A stretch of DNA of 64,000 bases from Bacteroidaceae bacterium. GTDB taxonomy: Bacteria; Bacteroidota; Bacteroidia; Bacteroidales; Bacteroidaceae. Positions within the stretch are counted from its first letter, which is position 1; each line of letters begins with the position of its first letter. The translations under genes and the position numbers were made by a program. The notes beneath the pieces were generated by a model. The model was not told where the DNA came from. It made no database searches and saw only the letters and a program-made list of their open reading frames with translations. Where the stretch lies: positions 1-64,000 of the forward strand of contig JAFYAT010000078.1 in NCBI GenBank assembly GCA_017540585.1, read 5' to 3'. Of the stretch, positions 35,169 to 44,419 are shown one piece after another.

Positions 35169-36041
35169 ATGAATATACCTCCAATAGTCAAAGGATTACT
35201 TATCCTGAATGTAGTAGCATACATTTTTTCTGAACTCATAGGTTTTGATTATATATTTGGTTTGTGGTACTTTGAAGCGCCATTTTTCCGTATTTGGCAA
35301 CCTGTGACGTATATGTTCATGCATGGTGGAATCATGCACCTTCTGTTCAATATGTTTGCGCTTTGGATGTTTGGAAGCGTAATGGAACAGGTGTGGGGTG
35401 GCAAGAGATTCCTTGTATATTATTTTGTATGTGGAATAGGTGCGGCATTTGTTCAGGAGATTGGTCAGGCAGTTGGTCTTATATCTATGATGGCTCATAC
35501 AGTTGGTGCTTCTGGAGCTGTTTATGGCGTTCTTCTTGCTTTTGGAATGACTTTTCCTAATCAGAAAATGTTTGTTATCCCAATTCCTTTTCCTATCAAG
35601 GCTAAATACTTTATCGGGTTCTATATTGCGGTAGAACTGATGGAAGCGTTTTATGTCAGTGACGGCGTGGCTCATTTTGCTCACCTTGGAGGAATGCTTT
35701 TTGGTGCAATTCTTATTCTTCTTTGGAAAGGTGCTGCCAATAAGCGCAGGAGTGCTTATGGTTATAGTTATTGGTCACAGTCATCTGCTGACTACAATGG
35801 TGGCTATGATAAAGGAGATAATGGACTCTTTAGCAAGGTGTCAGATATCTTTAAGGGAGCAAAACGTAAGCCGAAGATGACTATCACGTATGGCGACAGG
35901 AGTCAAGACTATAGCTATAATGCTCAGAAGAGACAGGATGGTGAAGAGATTGACCGTATTCTTGACAAGGTAAGACACAGCGGTTATGCCAATCTTACAA
36001 AGGAAGAGAAGGAAACGCTATTCAAGGCAAGCCAGAAGTAG
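35169..36041 (+). CDS. Rhomboid family intramembrane serine protease
   Basis: 290 residues from the ATG at 35169 (an in-frame TTG six bases earlier is not preferred). Six or so membrane segments. The family motifs are HGGIMHLLFNMFALWMFG, the catalytic serine in HTVGASGAVYGVLLAF (GxSG, about residue 117) and the catalytic histidine in VAHFAHLGGMLFGAI. The C-terminal 85 residues are cytosolic and charged (GAKRKPKMTITYGDRS), ending LTKEEKETLFKASQ. It cleaves membrane-spanning substrates; those are unknown here. It is followed after 14 nt by the EEP gene, an arrangement suggesting an operon. Confidence 0.93.
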   Translation: MNIPPIVKGLLILNVVAYIFSELIGFDYIFGLWYFEAPFFRIWQPVTYMFMHGGIMHLLFNMFALWMFGSVMEQVWGGKRFLVYYFVCGIGAAFVQEIGQAVGLISMMAHTVGASGAVYGVLLAFGMTFPNQKMFVIPIPFPIKAKYFIGFYIAVELMEAFYVSDGVAHFAHLGGMLFGAILILLWKGAANKRRSAYGYSYWSQSSADYNGGYDKGDNGLFSKVSDIFKGAKRKPKMTITYGDRSQDYSYNAQKRQDGEEIDRILDKVRHSGYANLTKEEKETLFKASQK

Positions 36042-36055
36042 AAATAAACGGATAG

Positions 36056-37129
36056 ATGAAGAAACAGATAAAGTATACGTTTATGTTCACACTTATTGCT
36101 GTCAATCTTGTGATGATTGCGGCAATGGTTGTTTGTGCGTATAGTTGCTACATAAGTCCTCATACGCACCCGAATATCTCGTATCTTGGTATGGCGTTTC
36201 CTGGAATGCTCATCATTAATGTACTTTTCGTTCCTGTATGGCTTATTCTAAAGAGACGTTTTACTTACATCCCTATATTAGGCTTGCTTCTCTGTTCTGG
36301 TGCAATCAGAAGTTACTGTCCGATTAATCTGTTTGCTTCGGAGGATGATGCAGACTTGAAATTCATTTCCTATAATGTCTTTCAGATGGGTGATTCGACA
36401 AAAAAAAATATACCGAGTGAGAATCCAATTCTCCTATATCTCCTGGAACAGGATGCTGACATCGTTTGTGTTCAAGAGGCAATAAATATTGACCATGGTG
36501 ATAATCTTGACACTTTGAAGACGAAATATCCATACTTCGATAGACAGAATACGTACAATAATACTATGGCTGTGCTTTCAAAGTATCCTATAATTGATAT
36601 TACTGACCTTGATAACGATGAAGTACGCATGCGTACGGTGGCTTATCGCATCAAGGTGAACGAGGATACCGTCCTTGTGCTAAATAATCACTTTGAGTCG
36701 TTCAAACTTCATGAGAACGAAAAGGAAAGCTATGAGGAGATAATTAGGCATCCTGACGATAAAAGTAACGAACAGAGGATTGATTCGCTTCTCCTTAAGG
36801 TTGTAGATGCAAATAGTACACGTGCTCTTCAGGTCGATTGGTTAGCGGAGTATGTAAACCACTGTACAGAAAAGTACATTATTGTGTGTGGTGATTTCAA
36901 TGATAATCCTATTTCGTACACTCATCATAAGATGACGGAACACTTGAACGATTCCTACACGAGAGGTGGAAACGGACCAGGTTGGACGTATAATCGTAGT
37001 GCAATGTATTTTCGTATAGATAACATTCTTGTGAGCGAAAATATCAAAACTTGCAAGAGTTGTGTGGATAATTCTATTGACACAAGTGACCATTATCCCA
37101 TCATTTCTTGGCTAAAATTAAACAAATAG
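36056..37129 (+). CDS. Endonuclease/exonuclease/phosphatase-family protein, membrane-anchored
   Basis: 357 residues. Two or three N-terminal hydrophobic segments (about residues 8-30, 40-62, 68-85) anchor it; the catalytic domain begins near residue 100 (DLKFISYNVFQMG). EEP landmarks: the metal glutamate in DADIVCVQEA, ILNNHFES-like LVLNNHFESF, the CGDFNDNP motif and the C-terminal SDHYPIISW. Phosphodiester hydrolysis at the periplasmic or cytosolic face is expected; the substrate is unknown. Co-transcribed with the rhomboid gene. Confidence 0.88.
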   Translation: MKKQIKYTFMFTLIAVNLVMIAAMVVCAYSCYISPHTHPNISYLGMAFPGMLIINVLFVPVWLILKRRFTYIPILGLLLCSGAIRSYCPINLFASEDDADLKFISYNVFQMGDSTKKNIPSENPILLYLLEQDADIVCVQEAINIDHGDNLDTLKTKYPYFDRQNTYNNTMAVLSKYPIIDITDLDNDEVRMRTVAYRIKVNEDTVLVLNNHFESFKLHENEKESYEEIIRHPDDKSNEQRIDSLLLKVVDANSTRALQVDWLAEYVNHCTEKYIIVCGDFNDNPISYTHHKMTEHLNDSYTRGGNGPGWTYNRSAMYFRIDNILVSENIKTCKSCVDNSIDTSDHYPIISWLKLNK

Positions 37130-37183
37130 GGAAATAATCATAACTTTTTTCGTGTCAGAAGAACAATGTTAAGTAAATTTTAC

Positions 37184-37191
37184 TAATTTTG
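37184..37191 (+). promoter_or_regulatory. Predicted -7 box of secDF (TAATTTTG)
   Basis: Full TAnnTTTG match, 58 nt upstream of the ATG. No clear -33 element. Confidence 0.45.
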
Positions 37192-37249
37192 CGCACGAAA
37201 TAAAATAAATCTGAATATCTCTAATCAGACTTAATAATATTTAATCAAA

Positions 37250-40200
37250 ATGCAAAACAAAGGATTTATCAAGTTTTTGGCTGTAGCATTGACTCTCATT
37301 TGCTGCTTCTACCTTAGCTTCTCTGTAAGAGCTTGGATGGTAGATAATGAGGCAAGCAAGATGGAAGAGAAAGAGGCTGAACTTTATTTGGATTCTCTGA
37401 ATACAACAAAGTTCTACCTTGGCAACTACACACTCAAGGACTGTCGTGAGACTGGTGTTGGTCTTGGACTTGACCTTAAGGGCGGTATGAACGTCATCCT
37501 TGAAGTGAGTGTTCCTGAAGTCATCAAGACGCTCGCAGACCACAAAACAGATCCTGCTTTCGTAAAGGCTGTAGCTGATGCTAAGGCTGAGACAAAAGAG
37601 GATCAGAGTGATTTCATCAACGTATTTGTCAGTAAGTATAAAGAGAACGCAGGGGGTAAGCCTCTTGCCACTATCTTTGCGACACAGCAGCTTAAGGGCA
37701 AGGTAAACACTAACTCAACTGATGCAGAGGTGATTTCTGTTCTCCGTACTGCAGTAGATGAGGCTGTTGACAACTCTTTCAACGTGCTTCGTACACGTAT
37801 CGACCGTTTCGGTGTTGTTCAGCCAAACATCCAGAAGGTTGAGGGACAGAGTGGACGTATCATGGTCGAGCTTCCTGGTATCAAGGAGCCTGAGCGTGTC
37901 CGTAAGCTCCTTCAAGGTTCAGCTAACCTTGAATTCTGGGAGACTTACGATGTTCAGAAGATTGTGCCACTTCTTGCTCAGCTTAACACAGCACTCCGCA
38001 ACAACGGTACTACTGCTGCTACAGACTCTGTAAGTGCAGCAGTTGATTCTACTGCTGTTGCTGCTGACACAACTGTTGCCAAGAGCAACGCTTCTGCTCT
38101 TCTCGCTCAGGTCAAGTCAGATGATGTTAAGGCTAATAATGCTGCTACTGAAGCAATGAAGAAAGAGAACCCACTCTTCTCTGTACTTCAGCCAGTACAG
38201 GGTAACGGCGGATGTATGGTAGGTTATGCTTTGGCTGCTGATACAGCTGAGGTTAACGCTCTCATCAACTCAGAAGTTGCTAAGCGCATCCTTCCTGTTG
38301 ACCTCTCACTCAAGTGGAGTGTCAAGTCAATGGACAAGGCAGGTAAGGTATTCGAGCTCTTCGCTATCCGTACAACTGGTAAGGGCGGTCGTGCACCACT
38401 TGAGGGTGACGTTGTTACTGAAGCTAAGAATGACTTCAACCAGTACGGTAACCCAGTAGTTTCAATGCGAATGAACACAGAGGGTGCTCGTCGTTGGTCA
38501 CAGCTCACAGAGGCAAACATCGGACATGCAATTGCTATCGTACTTGACAACTACGTATATTCAGCTCCTAATGTAAATGGTAAGATTGACGGAGGTAGCT
38601 CTGAAATTTCAGGTAACTTCACTATCGAGGATACTAAGGACCTTGCTAACGTACTTCAGTCAGGTAAGATGCCAGCTCCTGCAACAATCGTTCAGGAAGA
38701 CATCGTAGGTCCTACACTCGGACAGCAGTCAATCGAGGCAGGTATCTGGTCATGTCTCATTGCATTCGTACTCCTCATGGGTTACATGATTGCAATGTAC
38801 GGATTCCGTGCAGGTATGATTGCTAACTGTGCTCTTATCCTCAACTTCTTCTTCTCATTCGGTATCCTTACTTCACTTGGTGCCGCACTCACAATGTCTG
38901 GTATTGCAGGTATGGTATTGACACTCGGTATGGCTGTGGATGCTAACGTGCTTATCTATGAGCGTACAAAGGAAGAGATGCGTGCAGGTAAGAACCTCAA
39001 GAATGCTATTGACGCTGGTTATAGCAACGCATTCTCAGCAATCTTCGACTCTAACGTAACAACAGTCCTCACTGGTATCATCCTCTTCAACTTCGGTACA
39101 GGACCTATCAAGGGATTCGCAACTACACTTATCATTGGTATCATCTGCTCATTCTTTACTGCAGTATGGCTTACTCGTATCGCTTATGAGCACTTCGTAC
39201 ACAAGGGCAAGTGGACAAACCTTACATTCTCTACAGCCATCTCTAAGAACATGATGCAGGGAACTAAGGTTAACTTTATGGGTAAGTATAAGACTTCTTT
39301 CGCAATCTTCGGAATCCTTATCCTTGGATGTGTTGTTTCATTCTTTACTCGTGGTCTTAGCCAGTCAATCGACTTCACTGGTGGACGTAACTACAAAGTT
39401 GAGTTCGTACAGGATGTTCAGCCAGAGGCACTCAAAGAGGCTATCGTTAAGCAGTTTGAAGCTAATAAGACATCTGATGAGGCAGTAACAGTATCTGTAA
39501 TCTCAGTTGTAGGTGCAGATGGTAAAACAGGTAACACAGTTCGTGTTTCTACTAACTACCGCATTGATGAGGATGGCTCAAATGTTGATGCCGAAATCGA
39601 GAATACTCTCTACAACGCATTTGTTGCTGCAGGAGTAGTTGACAAGTCAGTTACTGTTGATCAGTTCCTTGACCGCGATAACCGTGAGGGTGGTTCTATT
39701 ATCTCTTCACAGAAGGTAGGTCCATCAATTGCAGAAGATATTACTTGGGGTGCAGTTTATTCAGTATTGCTCGCTATCATTGCAATCTTTATCTACATCC
39801 TCGTTCGTTTCCGCAACGTGGCTTACTCATTTGGTTCAATTGCAGCACTCGTTGTTGATACAACTCTCGTTATCGGAGCATTCTCAGCACTCTATGGAAT
39901 ACTTCCATTCTCTCTTGAGATTGACCAGACATTCATCGGTGCTATCCTTACTGTAATTGGTTACTCAATCAACGATAAGGTGGTTGTATTCGACCGTATC
40001 CGTGAGAACTTCCAGCTCTATCCAAAGCGTGACCGTCAGCGTCTCTTCAACGAGGCACTCAACTCATGTCTCGCTCGTACAGTCAACACATCAGTTTCTA
40101 CATTCGTAGTGCTCCTCGCTATCATCACTCTTGGTGGTGAAAGCATCCGTGGATTCGCATTCGCTATGATTCTTGGTGTTGTTATCGGTACAATATCTTC

Positions 40201-40288
40201 TCTCTTCATTGCTGCTCCTATTGCTTACCTCGTAATGGGTGCACGTATCAAGGATGAAGGTGAGGAAACTGCTGAACCAGCAAAGTAA
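37250..40288 (+). CDS. secDF: Protein translocase subunit SecDF (fused)
   Basis: 1012 residues, inner membrane, with SecD and SecF joined in one chain as usual in Bacteroidota. The SecD part has GLGLDLKGGMNVILEV, RTRIDRFGVVQPNIQ, the periplasmic P1 region with a low-complexity Ala/Thr insertion (about residues 250-300), and GMAVDANVLIYERTKEE. The SecF part begins near 685 (FMGKYKTSFAIFGIL) with SQSIDFTGGRNYKVEF and the final SINDKVVVFDRIRENF. About 12 membrane segments. It uses the proton gradient to complete export through SecYEG. Own terminator at 40325. Confidence 0.96.
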   Translation: MQNKGFIKFLAVALTLICCFYLSFSVRAWMVDNEASKMEEKEAELYLDSLNTTKFYLGNYTLKDCRETGVGLGLDLKGGMNVILEVSVPEVIKTLADHKTDPAFVKAVADAKAETKEDQSDFINVFVSKYKENAGGKPLATIFATQQLKGKVNTNSTDAEVISVLRTAVDEAVDNSFNVLRTRIDRFGVVQPNIQKVEGQSGRIMVELPGIKEPERVRKLLQGSANLEFWETYDVQKIVPLLAQLNTALRNNGTTAATDSVSAAVDSTAVAADTTVAKSNASALLAQVKSDDVKANNAATEAMKKENPLFSVLQPVQGNGGCMVGYALAADTAEVNALINSEVAKRILPVDLSLKWSVKSMDKAGKVFELFAIRTTGKGGRAPLEGDVVTEAKNDFNQYGNPVVSMRMNTEGARRWSQLTEANIGHAIAIVLDNYVYSAPNVNGKIDGGSSEISGNFTIEDTKDLANVLQSGKMPAPATIVQEDIVGPTLGQQSIEAGIWSCLIAFVLLMGYMIAMYGFRAGMIANCALILNFFFSFGILTSLGAALTMSGIAGMVLTLGMAVDANVLIYERTKEEMRAGKNLKNAIDAGYSNAFSAIFDSNVTTVLTGIILFNFGTGPIKGFATTLIIGIICSFFTAVWLTRIAYEHFVHKGKWTNLTFSTAISKNMMQGTKVNFMGKYKTSFAIFGILILGCVVSFFTRGLSQSIDFTGGRNYKVEFVQDVQPEALKEAIVKQFEANKTSDEAVTVSVISVVGADGKTGNTVRVSTNYRIDEDGSNVDAEIENTLYNAFVAAGVVDKSVTVDQFLDRDNREGGSIISSQKVGPSIAEDITWGAVYSVLLAIIAIFIYILVRFRNVAYSFGSIAALVVDTTLVIGAFSALYGILPFSLEIDQTFIGAILTVIGYSINDKVVVFDRIRENFQLYPKRDRQRLFNEALNSCLARTVNTSVSTFVVLLAIITLGGESIRGFAFAMILGVVIGTISSLFIAAPIAYLVMGARIKDEGEETAEPAK

Positions 40289-40324
40289 TGAACGTATAAG
40301 ATAGAAATATCATTACGAAATATC

Positions 40325-40363
40325 AAAAAGAGACTTTTCTTGGTGGGAAAGTCTCTTTTTTTT
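40325..40363 (+). terminator. Intrinsic terminator of secDF
   Basis: Perfect 13-bp stem AAAAAGAGACTTT / AAAGTCTCTTTTT around TCTTGGTGGG, continued by more Ts. Confidence 0.93.
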
Positions 40364-40405
40364 ATTATTCAGCTATCGAGTATAGACATATTAAATAAAA
40401 ATCCA

Positions 40406-40413
40406 TAACTTTG
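40406..40413 (+). promoter_or_regulatory. Predicted -7 box of mltG (TAACTTTG)
   Basis: Full TAnnTTTG match only 8 nt before the ATG at 40422, so the transcript would start at or next to the start codon (leaderless or nearly so). Confidence 0.55.
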
Positions 40414-40421
40414 CCGACATT

Positions 40422-41441
40422 ATGAAGAAAGTGGTTTATAGTATTTGTGCAGTAGTGGCAGTGCTTATACTCTTTGCAGCTTACTCTGCCTACTCACTGT
40501 TTTCATCGCCATTCAATATCAGCGAAAAGACTTACGTCTATATTGACAATGACGACGACATGGATTCTGTTCGTTCCAAGATAGAGACTGCAGGTAATGC
40601 AAGTAACATGTTCGGCTTTACGCTTACAGCCAAGTTGAAAGGTTTTGACACACCTAAGACAGGCAGGTTTGCCATAACTCCGGGCGAGGATATGTTCACA
40701 TTTACACGCCATATGGCCAATGGTATGCAGGAGCCTATCCGCCTTACTGTACCAGAGGTACGTACCGTGGAGGATATGGAAGAACGTCTCTCACGTCTCC
40801 TTATGATGAGTAGCGATGAACTTGCTGAGGTGCTCAATGATACTGTCTTCATGAAGGAACTTGGCTACACAAAGGAGAACATTCCTTGTGTATTCATTCC
40901 TAATACATACGAAGTGTATTGGAACATAACTCCACAGAAGCTTGTGGAAAAGCTCCATAAGGAGAAAGAACGTTTCTGGAACGATGAACGTCGTGCCAAG
41001 GCCAAGGATATTGGTTTTACTATTGAAGAAGTTACAACACTCGCCTCTATCGTGGAGAGCGAGACAAGTTACAACCCAGAGAAGGCAACTATTGCAGGAT
41101 TGTACATTAACCGCTTAAAGTCGGAGATGCCACTTCAGAGTGATCCTACAGTCATCTTTGCCATTCATGACTTCAATATTCATCGTGTGACACTTGAGCA
41201 ACTCAAGTACGAGTCACCATACAATACGTATGTGAACCTTGGTCTTCCTCCAGGTCCTATCCGTATTCCTTCTATACGTGGTATAGATGCTGTGCTCAAC
41301 TATGATCACAACAACTATCTCTACATGTGTGCAAAGGAAGACTTTTCAGGAAGTCATAACTTCACAAATAACTATAACGAGCATCTTGCAAATGCACGCA
41401 AGTATCAGAAGGCACTCAATGAGAGAAATATTATGAAGTGA
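40422..41441 (+). CDS. mltG: Endolytic transglycosylase MltG
   Basis: 339 residues with one N-terminal membrane anchor (about residues 5-28). The YceG/MltG domain shows the catalytic glutamate in LASIVESETSYNPEKATIAGLY (about residue 215), SDPTVIFA and the NLGLPPGPIRIPSI signature. It cuts nascent glycan strands and sets their length at the periplasmic face of the inner membrane. The reading frame has a -7 box almost at its ATG. It is followed by 240 bp of repeats before ddh. Confidence 0.94.
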   Translation: MKKVVYSICAVVAVLILFAAYSAYSLFSSPFNISEKTYVYIDNDDDMDSVRSKIETAGNASNMFGFTLTAKLKGFDTPKTGRFAITPGEDMFTFTRHMANGMQEPIRLTVPEVRTVEDMEERLSRLLMMSSDELAEVLNDTVFMKELGYTKENIPCVFIPNTYEVYWNITPQKLVEKLHKEKERFWNDERRAKAKDIGFTIEEVTTLASIVESETSYNPEKATIAGLYINRLKSEMPLQSDPTVIFAIHDFNIHRVTLEQLKYESPYNTYVNLGLPPGPIRIPSIRGIDAVLNYDHNNYLYMCAKEDFSGSHNFTNNYNEHLANARKYQKALNERNIMK

Positions 41442-41454
41442 GCCCCCTCCCGAC

Positions 41455-41660
41455 ATCTCCCTTGTGCTTAACGTCTGCTGATTCGGCTTCCTTCGTTGCC
41501 TCTCACCAGTCGAGCACTATGCCCCAAGCTTTCAGAAAAGATATTCAATCTTTTCTTTAGCTTGTCCCCGTTGGGGAGGAGAAGGCGGATTGTAATAATT
41601 TTTCAACTTCTGAACAACACAATTATGAATTGTGAATTATGAATTGTGAATTAACTAAAA
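41455..41660. repeat. Repeat-containing spacer between mltG and ddh
   Basis: It contains a stem CAAGCTTTCAGAAAAGA / TCTTTTCTTTAGCTTG (41525-41567) and tandem units of GAATTGTGAATTAT (41624-41655). No T-run after the stem. It resembles the other intergenic elements with short units. Confidence 0.6.
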
Positions 41661-41684
41661 GGCAAACACTAACAATAATAATTT

Positions 41685-42584
41685 ATGACAAAGATTAAGG
41701 TAGCCATCATCGGTTATGGCAACATCGGAAAGTATGCGCTTGATGCAATTCAGGCATCAAAGGACATGGAATGTGTAGGCGTAGTTCGCCGTAATGGTGC
41801 AGAGAACGCACCAGCAGAACTCGCAGGTATTCCAATCGTAAAGAATATCAAGGAACTCAAGGGTGTTCAGGTGGCAATCCTCGCAACTCCTACACGTAAG
41901 GTAGAGGAGTATGCTAAGGAATGTCTCGCACTCGGTATCAATACTGTCGATTCATTCGATATCCATACACAGATTGTTGACCTTCGTCGTTCACTCGATG
42001 CAGTGGCAAAGGCAAACAATGCTGTAAGTATCATCTCAGCAGGATGGGATCCAGGTTCTGACTCTATCGTTCGTACTCTCATGGAGAGCCTCGCACCAAA
42101 GGGTGTTTCTTACACTAACTTCGGTCCAGGACGTTCAATGGGTCACTCTGTTGCCGTTCGCGCTATTGCTGGCGTAAAGGATGCACTCTCTATGACTATT
42201 CCTGTTGGTACAGGTATCCACCGTCGTATGGTCTATGTAGAACTTGAAGATGGTGCTGACTTCAAGGCTGTTGAGGCAGCTATCAAGGCAGACCCATACT
42301 TTGTGAACGATGAGACACACGTTCAGCAGGTTCCATGCGTTGACGACCTCAACGATGTTGGTCATGGTGTAAACCTCGTTCGTAAGGGAGTAAGTGGTAA
42401 GACCCACAACCAGCTCTTCGAGTTCAATATGAAGATTAACAATCCTGCACTTACTGCTCAGGTGCTCGTTAATGTTGCACGTGCTTCTGTTAAGCAGCAG
42501 CCAGGTGCATACACAATGGTTGAGATTCCTGTTATCGACATGCTCTATGGCGACAAGGAAGAACTCATCCGTCATCTTGTGTAA
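41685..42584 (+). CDS. ddh: meso-Diaminopimelate dehydrogenase
   Basis: 299 residues. NADPH-binding start IKVAIIGYGNIGKYALDAI; then SAGWDPGSDSIVRTLMESLAPKG and NFGPGRSMGHSVAVRAI, which are signature regions of Ddh, and a C-terminal substrate-binding part (NPALTAQVLVNVARA). It aminates tetrahydrodipicolinate directly to meso-diaminopimelate, a shortcut that bypasses the acylated intermediates. Together with DapB at 27784 it can supply the wall cross-linking residue and lysine. It ends with the terminator at 42626. Confidence 0.95.
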   Translation: MTKIKVAIIGYGNIGKYALDAIQASKDMECVGVVRRNGAENAPAELAGIPIVKNIKELKGVQVAILATPTRKVEEYAKECLALGINTVDSFDIHTQIVDLRRSLDAVAKANNAVSIISAGWDPGSDSIVRTLMESLAPKGVSYTNFGPGRSMGHSVAVRAIAGVKDALSMTIPVGTGIHRRMVYVELEDGADFKAVEAAIKADPYFVNDETHVQQVPCVDDLNDVGHGVNLVRKGVSGKTHNQLFEFNMKINNPALTAQVLVNVARASVKQQPGAYTMVEIPVIDMLYGDKEELIRHLV

Positions 42585-42625
42585 CTTGCATTGTTCTAAT
42601 GTAGGGACGAAAAGAAATAGATATG

Positions 42626-42667
42626 AAAGGCTGAAAGTCTGTGATGAACAGATTTTCAGCCTTTTTG
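42626..42667 (+). terminator. Intrinsic terminator of ddh
   Basis: Outer 11-bp stem AAAGGCTGAAA / TTTCAGCCTTT, extended inward by GTCTG/CAGA pairing, followed by TTG and TTT. Confidence 0.9.
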
Positions 42668-42809
42668 TTTTATGTAATAAGTATGATACTTACGCTCCAT
42701 AAACTGCCACTTTACATATCGTAACTATCATGTTTACGAGTTGAAAGTTACATTCTTTTAGTTGGTAGATAGAATTATTGTCCCATAGGCATAAATTATA
42801 AATTTGGAA

Positions 42810-42840
42810 TTTGAGATTAAAAAATTATTCCATATATTTG
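42810..42840 (+). promoter_or_regulatory. Predicted promoter of the DUF2264 gene, TTTG-N19-TATATTTG
   Basis: -33 TTTG at 42810-42813, 19-nt spacer, -7 TATATTTG at 42833-42840; 27 nt upstream of the ATG. Confidence 0.8.
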
Positions 42841-42867
42841 CCTATCATTTAACCAAACAACACAAGT

Positions 42868-44214
42868 ATGAAAAAAATACTAACATTTATCGCTGTTCTT
42901 GTTGCTGCTTCTACCAATATCTATGCAGCAAAGAAAGATGTTAAGAAAACAGACCGTGAAGTATGGGTTGACATCATGTATCAGATGGCTGAACCTGTAA
43001 TGAAGAATATGGCTGAGGGTAAGCTTCAGCAGGTAATGGACACTACTAATGGTTGTAAGAACCTTGAATTGTCTCCTACTTGGGATAACCGTAATAAGAA
43101 GGTTGCATATATGGAGGCTTTCGGACGTCTCCTTGCAGGTCTTGCTCCATGGCTTAACCTCCCAGATGATGATACTCCTGAAAGTGCAAAGCGCAAGCAA
43201 CTGCGTGAATGGACACGCAAGGCTATCATCAATGCCGTTGACCCAAAGAGCCCAGATCGTCTTGGATGGGAAAGTGGTGGACAGACACTTGTTGATGGTG
43301 CATACGTAGTTGAAGGTCTATACCGTGGTTATGACTCTCTTTGGGTACCACTTCCACAGGAGACAAAGAACCTTTACATCAAGGAGATTAAGGGTCTTCG
43401 CCGTTATGACCCACCATATACAAACTGGTTCCTTTTCGTCGGTATGGAGGAAAGTTTCCTTATGTACGTAGGTGCTGACTATGATGCCTTCCGTATCAAG
43501 ACAGCCATGAGCAAGGTGGAGGAATGGTATATTGGTGATGGTATCTATAGTGATGGCCCTTCATTTGCATTCGACTACTACAACTCATTCGTTATCCAGC
43601 CAATGTACCTTGAGTGTCTTGAGATGATTTCTGCTCGTCAGGGTGGTAACTCATACCTTATCCGTGCAAAGGATGGTAAGCGTAACTCAGCTAACAATCG
43701 TGTGAAGGAAGTGCGCAAGCGTATGCAGAAGTGGAGCGTAATCCTTGAGCGTTTCATCTCTCCAGAGGGAACATTCCCTGTAGTAGGTCGTAGTATTCCT
43801 TATCGTATGGCAGTTCTCCAGCCACTTGCACAGCTTGCATGGCGTAAGCAGTTGCCACAGGAACTCCACAACGGACAGGTACGTGCAGCGCTTACAGCCG
43901 TTGCCAACCGTATGTTCTATGGACAGGTGGAGAATCCATCAAAGAAAGCATCTCCACTATCACGTAACTACAACGAGGGTGGATTCCTCACTATTGGTTT
44001 CGTAGGTTCACACCCTAATGTTGCAGACTGGTACACTAATAATGGTTCACTTTACATGACTTCACTTGCGTTCATGCCACTTGGTCTTCCTGCTACTGAT
44101 CCATTCTGGACAGATCCTGCTGAGAAGTGGACAAGCAAGAAAGCATGGGAAGGTGATGATTTCCCTAAGGACCACAAGTGGGACATCAACAAGGAAATCC
44201 TCTACTGGGAATAA
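42868..44214 (+). CDS. Exported DUF2264 family protein
   Basis: 448 residues with a signal peptide (ends TNIYAA). The mature part has the alpha/alpha-barrel look of DUF2264 proteins: RNKKVAYMEAFGRLLAGLAPWL, LVDGAYVVEGLYRGYDSLW, NWFLFVGMEESFL, GDGIYSDGPSFAFDYYNSFVIQPMYLE and FISPEGTFPVVGRSIPYR. Members are found near polysaccharide-utilisation genes and are suspected to act on glycans; no reaction is established. No susCD pair is nearby. Monocistronic or read through into the M18 gene. Confidence 0.9.
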   Translation: MKKILTFIAVLVAASTNIYAAKKDVKKTDREVWVDIMYQMAEPVMKNMAEGKLQQVMDTTNGCKNLELSPTWDNRNKKVAYMEAFGRLLAGLAPWLNLPDDDTPESAKRKQLREWTRKAIINAVDPKSPDRLGWESGGQTLVDGAYVVEGLYRGYDSLWVPLPQETKNLYIKEIKGLRRYDPPYTNWFLFVGMEESFLMYVGADYDAFRIKTAMSKVEEWYIGDGIYSDGPSFAFDYYNSFVIQPMYLECLEMISARQGGNSYLIRAKDGKRNSANNRVKEVRKRMQKWSVILERFISPEGTFPVVGRSIPYRMAVLQPLAQLAWRKQLPQELHNGQVRAALTAVANRMFYGQVENPSKKASPLSRNYNEGGFLTIGFVGSHPNVADWYTNNGSLYMTSLAFMPLGLPATDPFWTDPAEKWTSKKAWEGDDFPKDHKWDINKEILYWE

Positions 44215-44238
44215 CTCTCAGCCATACTTGGCTGATTC

Positions 44239-44334
44239 CCTATTCTCGTGTATGGTAATTCGCATATATAGTGATTCACTTATATACTAATTCATATATA
44301 TTGTAATTCTCGTATATAGTAATTCATGTATATA
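44239..44334. repeat. Six 16-bp tandem repeats, GTAATTCNNNTATATA type
   Basis: Units start at 44239 (degenerate), 44255, 44271, 44287, 44303 and 44319, each 16 nt with no slip, for example GTAATTCGCATATATA and GTAATTCTCGTATATA. It lies between the DUF2264 stop and the M18 gene. Confidence 0.88.
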
Positions 44335-44337
44335 TTA

Positions 44338-44402
44338 AGCCATTAGCCGTCTTTGGCTAATGGCTCTTAGTATCAACCCTCTTTTGCCGTGAACGGCAAA
44401 AG
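44338..44402. other. Two consecutive hairpins upstream of the M18 peptidase gene
   Basis: Hairpin 1: AGCCATTAGCC (44338-44348) / GGCTAATGGCT (44355-44365), perfect 11 bp. Hairpin 2: CTTTTGCCG (44381-44389) / CGGCAAAAG (44394-44402), perfect 9 bp with loop TGAA. Neither is followed by a T-run, so RNA processing or translation control is as likely as termination. Confidence 0.7.
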
Positions 44403-44419
44403 CCAATATTTAACAAAAG

